From contig NMRA01000368.1 of the NCBI GenBank assembly GCA_002633005.1, positions 384,522 to 448,521 on the forward strand: a stretch of DNA of 64,000 bases, given 5' to 3'. Below are positions 49,771 through 61,351 of the stretch, piece by piece. The stretch is from Phoronis australis (taxonomy: Eukaryota; Phoronida; Phoronidae). Under the pieces are notes generated by a model, which saw nothing but the letters and a program-made list of their open reading frames with translations, searched no databases and was not told where the DNA came from. A program made the translations under genes and the position numbers. The number at the start of each line of letters is the position of its first letter. The stretch's first letter is position 1.

Positions 49771-50329
49771 TAGTATCTGAAACTTTCTTATGCCTCCCAT
49801 GAGCCATTTCTGAAACATGATGTTCCGAACAAAATTAAAGTGAAATTGCATTCAAATATGTAAAATTTTCGAGTACATCCATGAAACTGGCAAAATTATG
49901 CTCTTAATGGATATTTTTCAATTTCATTAAATTTCAGAAATTTGTACCTGGCGACTGAGGCTGAAACAGTGAATCGTCGTGCAGATGCTCAAGGAAATAA
50001 CTGTTCCGAGAACTGGCCTAGGCCTAAATGTTCCTGTATTCGAATGAAACACCTCATGATTTTCTAATCGGAAACTTTCAATTTTACAAGAAAATGCATT
50101 ATTTCGTACTGATATGTTTATAGTTGACCCTATCGCATCATGCGACGGCAACAATTACTTCACAAAGACTGTAAGAGCTACAGACAAGGATACAAACCAA
50201 AGGTACTGAAAAATGATAAATATGACCTAAGTACAACAATGAAGGACAATAGATATACTGCTCTACTTGCAGTGCTGGGTGGAAACAAGGAGTGTAATAC
50301 ACTAAGCATACACTTTTGTCTATAATCTA

Positions 50330-53300
50330 TGGTGGAAGCAAAGACGTTCGTTACATCTATGGCGGAAGTAGGCCTGTCATCAAAATCCGTATCTTTTGTT
50401 TACATTTTCGATGTCTATAACCGTTTTTCGTGCTTTTCACTGTTCGAAAACCATACGTTTTCTTGTAAATTGGCTCGACACCACTTACTCAGCTGCTCCG
50501 CTGGGACCACCGACACCGAATTCCTCAGCAACGCCGGATGTATCGACGTCTTTGAAAATCGCAGTGGCAAAATCTTCGCCTATATTTGTAATTAGTGATC
50601 GTTAATAACTTCACCAATTTTACAGAATACAATCAGACACTGTTTTCTGTCAAAAAACATTTAGTTTCTTTTTAAGTCTTAGTTCGGCTGGCTACCATAT
50701 GTCGAGTAGGTTTAGACAACATATTTGACGTCAATGAAACGTAATCAGTTTCATGTGACATGTACCCAGTACCTTCAAAAGAAACGATTATCCCTTCTAA
50801 ATGTATCTAGAAAGTTATCAACCAATTTTTACAGTTCAATACACTGTAGTATTGCTGGCAGGTTTACATAGTCTGGTATCGTCAGTGGCCAGACCAAGTG
50901 CGCTGTGACGTCATTAAACTGCGGCCGAATCGGAATATTTCATGTCAGTTCTTTCACTTTTTCTGTTCACATTCTCGATGACAACAATCGTTTTTTAAAA
51001 AACCCCGTTTTCTTATTCAACAACCATTACGTATCCTTGTATCGTTCACTTGCGTTGACAACACGAGTGGTTGCGCCGCCGTCAGACCACCCCTCAGTGA
51101 CAAAATTTTCGTGTATATTTGTAATTACTGATCCTTGACAACTTCGTACCGATAGCAAATAATACACTCCGACACTATTTGCAGTTCAGAAAACATAAAG
51201 CTTTCTTTTAAGTTTTACATTGGCTGACTACCAGGAGGTCCACTAGACGACAAAGTTGACGTCCATGAAAAGTAATTAATTTCATTTGTACCCAGTAGCT
51301 CCAACAGAACCATTACCTCTTCTTAATCGGTGGGCCAGATTTTGTAGGGCCTCTAGAAAATGGTTTTTGTGAGTACTTTAGGTGGGCAATTTTATTTTGG
51401 TGTTTTTTAATTCATTTATTAGAGTGTTTTCAAAATCTAAAAAGTTCCCACGTATAAAGTAGCACATTTTTTAGAAATTTGAGTTTAAGTTACCTAATAA
51501 TCACCAAAGAGCTTAGTAAACTTATATTTGTAAAAACAACAGTTTTGGTGACTTTTTTTGTAAAACAAGTAATATGGTCCCATCAGTGCCATTGCATTGA
51601 ACAATATTACACTCATATTACATGTTTTACTATGTAAATTGTTAATTAACAGTGAAATTTAAAAAATGTAAAGAGACACCTAGTGGCGAAAATGCAAATT
51701 AAGTCTGAATGTTACTAGTAAGTTATTCTGGCATTATCAGGCAACAAAAATAACACAAAACACTTGAGACTGGGCAAAATTTGTGCCTCAATGACTAAAA
51801 CATTGACTAATGGTGTAAAATACAGCTTGTTTGCATAATACACCAGAAATACGTTATAGTACAAAAACAATGTAGGTGAATGATCTCTGTGAATGTGCAC
51901 AAAGACTGTATGAAAATAATAGATTATTTTGACAGCGTTTATCAAGCAGTATGAGACAAATACATGACAATGATCAAAGTATGTACTTTCTATGACTTAA
52001 TCAACAAATAAAATTAACTTTTTAATACAAAAAAGGAAATAACGGGGTTGGAGGTCTATTTAGGATTGACTTGTCAAGGAACTATCCAATGTTATGAAGT
52101 CAGTGTCTCTAGAAAGTTATCAGGCAATTTTTACTTCTCAATACACTACAGTTTTGCTTGCAGACTTACTTTTGGCCCGACCGAGTGCGCTGTGAAGTCA
52201 TCAAACTCGCGGAATCGGGATATTTCATTTCATAAGTTATTTCGCTTTTTCGTCTAAAATCACTTCATCTGTCCACAGTTTCCGGCGATGTCTAGAATCG
52301 TTTTTCATGCTTTTCACTGTTCAAAAACCATTGCGTTTTCTTGTAAGTTTCAATTGGCTTGACAGCACGAATGTAACGCGAATGTAATGGTTTTCTGTCA
52401 GTGAAAAGCGCGAAAAAACGATTACAGGCGTCGAAAATGTGAACAGAAGAAATGTTTTTGAGGGAAAAGTAAAAGAACATATATAATATTCCGATTCGCG
52501 AGTTTAATGACGTCACAGCGCACTCGGTCCGGCCGGTGGCGAGACCGGACCAAGTAAACCTGCAGGCAAAACTACATGTTGAGCCTTAAAATTGTTTGAT
52601 AAATCTCAAAAGACACGTACAAGAGGTATTTTTGGAGCTGCTTGGTACGTGCCAAATGAAATTAATTACTTGTAATTGAACCGAGTAAAACTTTAAAAGA
52701 AATTTTATATTTTGAGACGCAAATAGGATCTGATGTGTTCTGTGGAATCGGCATGAAGTTGTCAACGATCAGTAATTACAAATATAGGCGAATATTTTGC
52801 CACTTCAAATTTTCAAAACGTACTTCGATAGACCGTTGCCTGAGAGGTGGTCCCAGCGGGGTAACTCTCTTGCATGGTGTCAAGCCAAGTGAACGATACA
52901 AGGAAACGTAATGGTTTTTGAACCTCCTGGTAGCCAAATTTTGAGTATGGTGACGTGACAGCGCACTCGGTCTGGCCAGTGTGAGGAGACCCTACAAAGT
53001 CAACCAGCAAATGACAACTGTAGCGTATTGAGCAGTAAAAATGGTTGATAACTTTCTCAACACTCCAGCCTCCCGTTCAGTAACGCTAGGACCTCGCTAA
53101 AAAGCAAGACTTCGCGAGATTACGTGAGATGTTGCCGTGTATTTAAAGTGAGAACACGTGACGTTGACTAGGTTTTAGCTAGGTCCTAGCGTAGGTCCTA
53201 GCGTCTACTGAACGCACGGCTGGTTTCAGGCCAAGTGAAGGGTATACAAGAAAAGATAGTTGTTTTTGTACGGTGAAAAGCACGAAAAACGATTATAGAC

Positions 53301-53660
53301 ATCAAAAATTTGAACAGGAAAAGCGGTCTTTGAAGGAAACGTGAAAGACTTTATGAAATAAATAATCAGATTTTGCAAGTTTGATTACGTCACAGTGCAC
53401 TCGGTCTGGTTTTCGAACAGTGAAAAGCACGAAAAACGGTTATATAAACATCGCAAATGCAAATAAAAGAAACGGATTTTGATGACAAAGACAGAGAACT
53501 GGTGCAATGGATTCCGCGAGTTTCAGTGATGACGGGCCACAGTCGCGCTTATCGGGCCCTCTCTCTCGTGACGAGACCAGACAAGTGATTCCTGCAAGCA
53601 AAGCTACAGGATACTGAGCTGTAAAGTTTGGTTGATAAATCTCTCGTGAAATGCAGATGA
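50330..53660. repeat. Direct and inverted repeat cluster (fold-back type)
   Basis: A unit of roughly 0.5-0.9 kb occurs several times. Direct cores (CGTTTTTCRTGCTTTTCACTG) lie near 50420 and 52300, with a diverged one near 50985. Reverse cores (GTGAAAAGCRCGAAAAA) lie near 52400, 53275 and 53420. GTGCGCTGTGACGTCAT at about 50898 recurs reversed at about 52508 and 52950. ATTTGTAATTACTGATC near 51115 recurs reversed near 52770. About 51310-52060 is unrelated DNA between arms. No ORF of note. Confidence 0.7.
53074..53214. mobile_element. 141-bp MITE
   Basis: Left CGTTCAGTAACGCTAGGACC and right GGTCCTAGCGTCTACTGAACG are near-perfect inverse. The right side has a doubled TAGGTCCTAGCG. It is inserted in the inverted-repeat cluster. 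No target duplication could be read. Confidence 0.7.
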
Positions 53661-53688
53661 AAAAATTAAAATCAGATGTGAAATCTAA

Positions 53689-55026
53689 ATGTTTGATTTG
53701 TGGCGTTGTGTGTTATTGGGTGCCCCCATCCCGCCGCCAGCTGTAATGGCTAAATTAGTTTGCTTACTCTACTTATTCAAAAGAACTGAGTATGGGGTCC
53801 ATCTTTGCCTATGTGCCTCCCAACAGTCAATGACCAAACTACAGAGGATTCAAAACCAGGCCATGAGGATAGTAACCAGTGCAGCTAGACCCACTCCGGT
53901 AGACAGTCTCCAATACTGGTTAGGTATCAATAGCTTCCATACTAAACAGAAGACACTAGCAGCCCGCATTTCTAAAGGCAGCTACAACCAATTCTCATCC
54001 TCTGTACCTGGACTTGAGAGAGCATAGTGATGAGCACACTGCACAGAGCCTGAAAACTGTTCAGTCATGGGTTATCGGAGCTAGGGAGCTTGTCGAAGAG
54101 GTATGTCCAGTAGAGAACATCAACATCATAGAGTGGTCGAAAGCCACAAACTTCGTCATCAACACCATGGAGATTGGAGGCCGTTCATTGGCGGGAAATA
54201 GCCGAGTGTATCAACCAAACAACTGTATCGGAATGGCTTGAAGAACAATCTCCCACAGTCATTGTTGCAACGGACGGCTCACTAAGAGATGACACTACGG
54301 CTGGGNGCAGCAGTTGCGTGGCCTCGCGAGGGTCAACGCCTCTTCGGATGGTCAACAGCACGGGTTGGAAAATCCTCGTCTTAAGTTAGAGCTGAATGTG
54401 AAGCATATGAAGACGCCCTAGTCTGGCTCCCACAGAACACACAGCACCTGCAGACAGATTATTTCTACTTACAGACTCCCTCAGCCTCATTAGCAGGCTA
54501 AAAACTGGTCGTGAAGCTTCCTGGATCCTTCTGTTCAGCTCTATTAATGGTCTCTTCACCACCAGGACACTGCCGTGGCATCTCATTCAACGTCAAGGCG
54601 GATGAGCTCGCAGGCATCGCAGAACCGATTGCCGACCTGCTCCTTACACCAGCAGATGCAATCTCCAGATTGCGTGATTCGCTTACAGTTGCCGAGATTG
54701 TACAACAGCAAGAGAGATGGGCAACAAAGCGCGTCATGAGAGCGAGGGTGGCAGTACGGAGATGCAGCAAAAATTCGATCCTATGGCGACTCTGGTACGC
54801 ATCTGCTAGCAAGAATCCGCGAAAAGAGCGAAGGTTGTTTTTGAGGTCCAAATTGGTGAAAGGCCGAAAGGGGTATCAATTTAGACAACTTCGTGGAAAA
54901 TGGTCAAGTGGTCACAATTATAAAAAAATTAGAAAAGGTGAAATGCTGCTACATGTCCTCCATCATTATGTCAGGAAAACTTTAGTGGGAATCTTGGCAC
55001 GGGCAAACACCATTCAGAATCGATGA
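53689..55026 (+). mobile_element. LINE fragment with RNase H, degenerate
   Basis: Three plus-strand frames give an RT C-terminus (MTKLQRIQNQAMRIVTSAAR, then PVDSLQYWLGINSFHTKQK), an RNase H start (PTVIVATDGSLRDDTTAG) and a later part (FNVKADELAGIAEPIADLLL). Frames are broken, and a single N at 54306 interrupts RNase H. Endonuclease and RT catalytic parts are missing, so it is 5'-truncated. It is a different copy from the LINE at 41.1-49.2 kb, in opposite orientation. Confidence 0.75.
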
Positions 55027-55742
55027 TGCTGTTTCATTCATTAACAACAGGTGACACTGTAATCTTGAGTTGAGCTAACATGGCGGTGTCAACCGGGAAA
55101 TAGTGTGAACCGAAATTCGAGGATAAAATACGGAGCACACGCGGTAGGGGAAACATACATTTTTGGAAAGATAACGTTGCGAGGAATCGATCAATACCAA
55201 AATCATGTGTGTTGGTCAATGTCGTCACATTGTAAACAATTACTGTAGTAGTGCCGAGTTTTGAGAACCACTTTATTGCTCTTTATGCAGTGAAGGAAAC
55301 TGGTTCTCACCACCCACGTGGATTCGGATATAGCCAACGGGTTAAGGACCGTTAAGGTCCGCCTCGCTGGTTCCCTGCGTTTTGCTAGGTGGCAGAGAAC
55401 ACCCAGTTATCATTTAATATTCCTCGGGAAACTTATTTATATCCGCCCGGCGTTTCTGTTTGGTTGGTCAAATTCTCAACAGGCAACGCAAACAAACTGG
55501 TATGACTGATGGAGGAAGTGTATGTAAATGTGGTCTGTTGTACAGACATGAATCTGTGCCTAAAATGTGAATCCCAGAAAATTGTGGTTGCGCCTTTTCG
55601 GAGTGCATCTTTCTACCGTCGTTGACTTTCTCGTTTACATTGCTGTCCTGTATTCAAACAATATGAATAACACACTGGTTTAAATCGGCCAATGTGTGTT
55701 AGTTTACATATGGTGACCCAGCACGACAAAATGAGTCTTAAA
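55027..55742. other. Unassigned DNA
   Basis: No gene or element recognised between the LINE fragment and the THAP element. Confidence 0.5.
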
Positions 55743-57079
55743 GGCGAAGGCAACCTTTTTCATGTCACTTTTAGCAAAAAATAAGGTTTCGTTGATTATC
55801 CCAGACACATTTTTCACTCAATAACAGCTTGTCATATTTTGATTAATTTCTCGTCCTCTACTCCAGAAGTGACGTTTTGGTAGGCAAGAGTTTCGCGCCA
55901 ATTTCTTTTCATTATATTCTGACTGTGAGAGCTGTCGAGTCAGTCATTGTTCTACCTCGGTTGTGATAATTTCGGTCGTCGTTTGCTTTTGTTTACAAGT
56001 CAGTCAACATGTTATGCTGTTGCTGCGTGGTGGGATGTACTCATTATCGTCTCACACGCGCTTTGGGTACATTGCGTCGCTTTCCGAAGGATGACGCACT
56101 TTGCCGTACTTGGCTAGCTCGTTCATGTGAAGAACCCAGCGCTACCCGTCCACGCAATGTACAAAGCAGTGGAGGGTTACCGAGTGTGTGGCAAGCATTT
56201 TCTGCAGTCAGATTATGACAGAGATATGTACGCTGAATTGATGAAGGTCCCGGCGAAACAACGCCTGAAGAAGGTTACCATACCGTCGCTGTTGATTCCC
56301 GGCAGTGCCCCGTCGCCAACTCTGAGAAGTGCGTTTTTGAAGCGAGAAGCCTCGCGAGCTGTGGCCCGCACTATACAGTGACTGAAGGCACTTCATCTAC
56401 TGTCACCCGTGCCTCCAAACGTACCCCCATTGCGTGCAATTCCGGGAACTAGCAGTGATTCGCCCTGTGTTGTTGTCTCTAGCCCCATCAGAGCCTGTAA
56501 GCAGCCCTGCAGCGATGTTGAGTAGTGGTAGTGAATACAGGCCCAGTTCGACACCCAGTGAAGAGGACAGTTCGTCATCCAATGAACAGATCGGTGAGCC
56601 TAAGTTTGATAAGTTTATTGTGGACTTTGGAGCTATTTGGAAGGTGCCAGGTGTGTGACGAGGGAGTCACACGGCGGGATGTAAGCAGTTTGGGTGCTCA
56701 GATCACCCTCCAGTGGGAGTGTGTCGCGGGACACTCCGGCGGGCAAGTGGGACAGTTCTTCCTCTGTACGTGAGATGATAATGAGTACACCCCAGTACGC
56801 AGAAACAGCGTGGCATGTTGACTGACTCGAAAGCAAAAGCAAACGACGACCGAATTTATCACAACCGAGGTAAAACAATGACTGACTCGACTGCTCTCAC
56901 AGTCAGACTATATGAAGAGAAATTGGCGCGAAATTCCTGGCTCCCAAAACGTCACTTCTGGAGTAGACAACGAGTAATTAATTAAATTACGAAAAGCAGT
57001 AAATAAGTGAAAAATATGTCTGGGATAATCAAGGAACCTTATTTTTGCTAAAAATGACATGAAAAAGGTTGCCTTCGCC
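55743..57079 (+). mobile_element. 1.34-kb element with ~278-bp TIRs enclosing a THAP ORF
   Basis: Left arm 55743-~56020 and right arm ~56806-57079 are reverse complements with modest divergence. Outer ends are GGCGAAGGCAACC and GGTTGCCTTCGCC, flanked on both sides by TTAAA (55738-55742, 57080-57084). The interior of about 785 bp carries broken THAP-protein sequence. The superfamily is uncertain: TIRs do not look like piggyBac despite the TTAA, and the 8-bp duplication expected for P elements is absent. Confidence 0.8.
56009..56773 (+). pseudogene. THAP-domain protein, frame-broken
   Basis: ATG at 56009 opens LCCCCVVGCTHY then LRRFPKDDALCRTWLA. After a frame change near 56.12 kb come VEGYRVCGKHFLQSDYD and RLKKVTIPSLLIPGSAP. 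Together these give the C2CH THAP zinc finger (CVVGC, VCGKH) with the usual FPKD and late proline. After more breaks, a serine-rich stretch leads to FDKFIVDFGAIWKVPG and a second cysteine/histidine motif (CDEGVTRRDVSSLGAQITLQ, WECVAGHSG). THAP domains bind DNA and are common in transposases and host proteins derived from them. No transposase core was seen. The start codon lies inside the left inverted repeat. Confidence 0.7.
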
Positions 57080-57652
57080 TTAAAGTCGGAAACTCTATTT
57101 CCTGACCAGACTGCAAACAGTAGCTTTCGGTGAAACATGATTAGGTCATTTTTTTATGGCAGATTATGATTATTTATTCATTATACTTAACAAAACGTTG
57201 CTTTAAAACAAGCAAACTTCATTTTAAACCTTATTTATTTCATTTTGAAAAGCATCACCTTCTCCACGACTGGATAGCTCGTGAAATTTTCATCAAAATT
57301 TGCCGGTTTTCGTGACCCCATTGCTCAGTCACCCGATGACCCAATTCGCTCGCAAACACATCAACAGAAAGGTCAAACCTCTGCTCATTATGCATGTAGT
57401 AAGCTCTTTGAGTTTTTCGTCCAATCATTAGTCGTAATTTCGCTTTTTGCACTCGGGATAAATTCAACAGAAGTGTCAGGCTCACCAGTCTTTTTGCTAG
57501 CAACGACCTTTTAACCTAATACATCGCTGACCTCATTTGCTAGAACTAGTTGTTCTAGCGGAGGACCTCACAGTTTCATGCCCACTTAAAAGTGTAGCTG
57601 ATATCTCAGTGATTTACTCTTGCCACTGACTGCCGTATCAAGATCAGCGAGA

Positions 57653-57852
57653 ATTAACTGAACTCATCGAAGAGCACATTGTGGATGGGGACAAGGAGGA
57701 ATTTCGTGACAGCGACGAGTCGTCTGACGGCAGCAACTCGTCGCCAGATGAGTTTCATGATCGACCCATCGTGAATACGGTTACCGGTACGTTGGATTGG
57801 AACAAGCAGAACTTGAAGAAAACTGTCCGGATTAGCTTAATCGCAGAATAAT
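57653..57852 (+). CDS. Probable orphan terminal exon, acidic protein tail
   Basis: After a pyrimidine-rich stretch and possible acceptors (ATCAAG or GATCAG), an open frame reads RELTELIEEHIVDGDKEEFR, SDESSDGSNSSPDEFHDRPI and NWKQ-like sequence to a TAA at 57850-57852. AATAAA at 57947-57952 follows, as expected for a last exon. No upstream exon was identified and the product is not recognised. It could belong to a gene interrupted by the transposons, or to the THAP-containing source gene. Confidence 0.4.
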
Positions 57853-57946
57853 GTCTTGTACCTGCAAATTAAAGCCAGTGGATCGTGGTGCAAGTGTTGA
57901 GTAGTTAGTTATGTAACTGTTAGGTGGCGCTAGTGGAGGGAGTTGG

Positions 57947-57952
57947 AATAAA
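57947..57952 (+). terminator. Candidate polyadenylation signal
   Basis: AATAAA, 95 nt after the stop of the possible terminal exon. Confidence 0.4.
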
Positions 57953-59369
57953 GATGGCTTCCGTCTAAGACTGTGTTTATTTTATCTCATACAAAATCCG
58001 TCAACATCAACTCAAGCAGCTGAGTATTACTTTAAGGGAGAACAATCTTCGATAGGCCTGAATCACTCGGTGAGAAGTCCGGGAAATCGTTGCTCTGCAG
58101 TCACTGTCAGTTGATTTGGATAGGGATGAGTGATTGTCATTTTTTTCAAAATTATTTATTCTAGCATAAAATTTTGAATTATTGTGAACAAAGGTCATCC
58201 ATTAATGTGTATTTTGTAATCTACAGGACTTCGTTTTATTAAACTTCTCCAAAATACACTTTAACTACCGGTACCTGTTTCACTTGCGGTAACCCCTCCT
58301 GTTCTGCCACAAGAGGACTGATCCTGTATACATTAGCTGGGAAATTTATTGACCCAGTTGCAGCAACCCAACATGAATATCACTCGTTTTTGTCTGAAAT
58401 TACGTAATAAGGTCTATATTTTTCTTATTTTTGATTACTTTTATTTGTTTATATGGTTGTGTTTACTAATAAGTCTAGACTGTAGCATTCAATTGCGGGT
58501 TGCTATGGAAATTTTAAAAACACTATCGGCACTTTTTCTCAGCCGTTTTCCTTGACTTTTGTAAGCTCTAAATTTTCGCTTTTCCCGACTAGAATTGGCA
58601 ATAACTCGGTCATTTGTTAAGATAAGGACATGTTTCATACATCAAAATGATCAGAAAGTACTGTATTTTCAGAAAAAATAACAATTACAAAAATGACAAA
58701 TCCCGACTTAAGACTCATTTTGTGGTGCTGAGTCAAATACCTGTAATATCTGTCACGGACAGGATCATTGGGGATATGCTGGTGCATTAATCCCCTCTCC
58801 ATACCATCAATTCTAATGTTGTAACGAAATATTTTGATTAAAAATTCATCTCGTGCTAGGCAAGCAGTTAGTTCCGGTAGGTCTAGGTCTGTCAAAGTCA
58901 AATTAATGCGTGGAATTGGCCATAATTGCACCATTAAAACAAGTTAGGCCTGCCTCAGTTCTGGCGAACTTCGCATTTTTTGTACTTTCATTGCATAAAG
59001 GTAGCGTTCAATTAATTTTAAACGTAGCATGATCACTAAGCTGATGATTACAGAAGATGACAAGTCTGGTGTAGTGGCAAAAATAGCCATTTACAAAAAT
59101 AACACAAATTCTTTTTTAAAGCTTCATAAATCTAAATATTATGCTAGAACAACTTCAAAATGAGGTCTCTCTAGCTCTACAGGTAAAGTGTATACTAGAG
59201 GTTCTCATCGAAAAGTAATTGTTTATTTTTTCGTGACAACAGCTCGAACAAGTTACTAGTCGCTGACCAGGTCATTGATGATTTGAAGCACTTCTCACGC
59301 TTTTATCATGACTGCAGGAGACACAATATGCCTAGACAAATTTTGCCTGTGCGGCAACATTAGTCGAGG
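57953..59369. other. Intergenic DNA upstream of the TRIM-like gene
   Basis: AT-rich, no gene recognised. An ORF-free stretch that should contain the promoter of the downstream gene. Confidence 0.5.
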
Positions 59370-59377
59370 TATAAATA
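59370..59377 (+). promoter_or_regulatory. Possible TATA box of the TRIM-like gene
   Basis: TATAAATA 83 bp before the start codon. Alternatively, TTTAAATTTCAG at 59439-59450 may be a splice acceptor of a 5' untranslated exon, in which case this motif is not the promoter. The sequence does not decide. Confidence 0.3.
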
Positions 59378-59452
59378 TTCAAAGAGAAAAGTGTAACTTT
59401 GACCTAAAGAATCACAAATTGTTTTAATTTCAATATTATTTAAATTTCAGAA

Positions 59453-61351
59453 ATGGCCGAAGCTGCTGCAAGCATTGAAGAAAGTTTGTCGTGCACAATA
59501 TGTTTGTCATTATTCAACCACCCCAAGGCTTTGCCATGTCTTCACACGTTTTGTGAGGATTGTCTGCGTGATCATATTGAAGCCACCAAGAAAAAAGGTT
59601 GTTTCTTATGTCCTCTGTGTAAGAGTAAGATTGAAATGCCTAAAAATGGTGTTCAAGGGTTCAAAGATAATTTCTATTTCAATTCACTCATGGACAGTTT
59701 AAACATTGCCCCTAAAACGACGGTTCAAAACCTGTGTGAATTGTGCCAGTTAGACAATGTTGAAAGCGAGGCTATCTTTACCTGTGTTCAGTGTGAAGAC
59801 AAGCTTTGTGAGCCATGCTCTGTTGGTCACACTAAGTCACGAATGACCAGAGGACACAAAGTAGTCAAGCTGGTCAAGGGTCCCAAGTCAAGTCCTTCAA
59901 AACAGATGCTACCTGCTAAGCAGGATAAATGTCCATACCACGCCGATCGTTTCTTAGATATCTATTGCAAAAGCTGCGAGTCCCTGACTTGTTCATGGTG
60001 TCTGACTGTCTCACATGTCAACCACACTTGGGTAAACACCAGTCAAGCTTATGGAGAGATCAAAGCTGGAATACCGTCAACCCTGCAAGCTATCGAGTCA
60101 TTGGTAGAGTATGAGTCCCAGTTTGAGAAAATGGAGAGTAACTGCAACGACGAAATAACACGTGTGTCAGGAGCTATATCTAAACATTTTGAGGATGTTC
60201 GCAAATCTGCCACAGCGATGGAGACCCGGTTACTGAGTGATGTCACAGCCAGGGGCACGGGCATCCGGAGTGACTTGACATCGCAATTAAACAAAATCCG
60301 GCTGCAGTTAAAAGTGCACAAAGAGTCGTTAGTTTTGTCTGACAAGTACATTAACTGCAGCAGTCAACACGAAAAATGCCAACTACTTAAACTTGTGATG
60401 GACAGTTTGAAGAAACAAGAGCAGGTACCAGGAATGTATTCAGCGGTTGTACCAAAATTTTATGTACAATTTTCGCAGCTGGATGATTTTCAGTGTTCTA
60501 TGAAGCTGCAGGACGAAACACGTCTTGTGTCAAAAATGAAATTGTTAACACAACCGTGTTTTGTCTCCGAATTTGATTCAGAATTGAGGAGAGACGACGA
60601 CCCAGAGTGTTTCGGCATCCATTTCATGAATAATCGATATCTTATTGCGGATGGAAACAATGGTAGTGTGAAGGTTTTCGGAAAAGGAGGCAAATTCCAG
60701 AGATTCATCGACGAACACGAATTAACCCGCCCGTGTGATGTCGCAAGCAATGACAAAGGGGAAATTTTTGTCACAGACAACTTCATTCACGGAATATACT
60801 ATTACAATGAGAGATTCAAACAAATATCTGTAGTTCGTAACATTTATAAGAAATGGGGGCGAGTTACATGCTTAGGCAATAAATTGTTGGTATCAGGAAA
60901 TGGTCGCCTGTCAGTACTTTCGTATGACCACCAAAACAACAAGTGGACGACTGAGGTTGTTTTAGATGCCACTTCCCTTCGTGAAGACAACTTCGATCCG
61001 AATTATGTGGCCACTACGCCTGATGGTAACATCGTAACAACTTGCAAACGTTGCGTCTACATCTTGAGTGGTGTTGATTACTCCATTCTTCACGTGTATG
61101 ACCCAGTAGGGCCTGAGTTGGGAAAGCCAATGGGTGTGTGTTGTGATCAGTGGGGTCATATTTTCATTGTGGATCAGTGCTCAGAAAATGCCTCTGCAGT
61201 GCATGCTATCTCCTCCAGTGGTGATCGACTAGGGGTCTGGGAATTAGGAAACCTGAATGCGACAGATATCACTATTATTGGACATGGACAATTGTCTGTG
61301 GTATACAAAAATGGCCTTGTTCATTCCTTCAGTTATTTAGACAACTTGTAA
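59453..61351 (+). CDS. TRIM-like RING/B-box protein with NHL-type propeller
   Basis: Intact 632-residue, intronless CDS. It is probably a cytoplasmic E3 ubiquitin ligase by family analogy. RING C3HC4: C14, C17, C29, H31, C34, C37, C53, C56 (CTICLSLFNHPKALPCLHTF). Two B-boxes follow at about residues 95-140 (CELCQLDN to HTKSRMTRGHKV) and 160-195 (KCPYHADRFLDIYCKSCESL, then HVNHTW). A helical coiled-coil region spans about 205-330. From about 395 to the end, repeated motifs such as YLIADGNNGSVKVFGKGGKF, PCDVASNDKGEIFVTDN and GVCCDQWGHIFIVDQC point to a six-bladed NHL-like propeller. Overall order matches TRIM2/3/32/56-type proteins, which are expanded in many invertebrates; a specific orthologue is not assigned. 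The start ATGGCC is in a good context. Confidence 0.92.
   Translation: MAEAAASIEESLSCTICLSLFNHPKALPCLHTFCEDCLRDHIEATKKKGCFLCPLCKSKIEMPKNGVQGFKDNFYFNSLMDSLNIAPKTTVQNLCELCQLDNVESEAIFTCVQCEDKLCEPCSVGHTKSRMTRGHKVVKLVKGPKSSPSKQMLPAKQDKCPYHADRFLDIYCKSCESLTCSWCLTVSHVNHTWVNTSQAYGEIKAGIPSTLQAIESLVEYESQFEKMESNCNDEITRVSGAISKHFEDVRKSATAMETRLLSDVTARGTGIRSDLTSQLNKIRLQLKVHKESLVLSDKYINCSSQHEKCQLLKLVMDSLKKQEQVPGMYSAVVPKFYVQFSQLDDFQCSMKLQDETRLVSKMKLLTQPCFVSEFDSELRRDDDPECFGIHFMNNRYLIADGNNGSVKVFGKGGKFQRFIDEHELTRPCDVASNDKGEIFVTDNFIHGIYYYNERFKQISVVRNIYKKWGRVTCLGNKLLVSGNGRLSVLSYDHQNNKWTTEVVLDATSLREDNFDPNYVATTPDGNIVTTCKRCVYILSGVDYSILHVYDPVGPELGKPMGVCCDQWGHIFIVDQCSENASAVHAISSSGDRLGVWELGNLNATDITIIGHGQLSVVYKNGLVHSFSYLDNL

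Noticed and set aside
55743-57079. piggyBac or P-element assignment of the THAP element
   Set aside because: TTAA-like flanks suggest piggyBac but the ends are not CCC-type; THAP suggests a P element but no 8-bp duplication or transposase core is visible.
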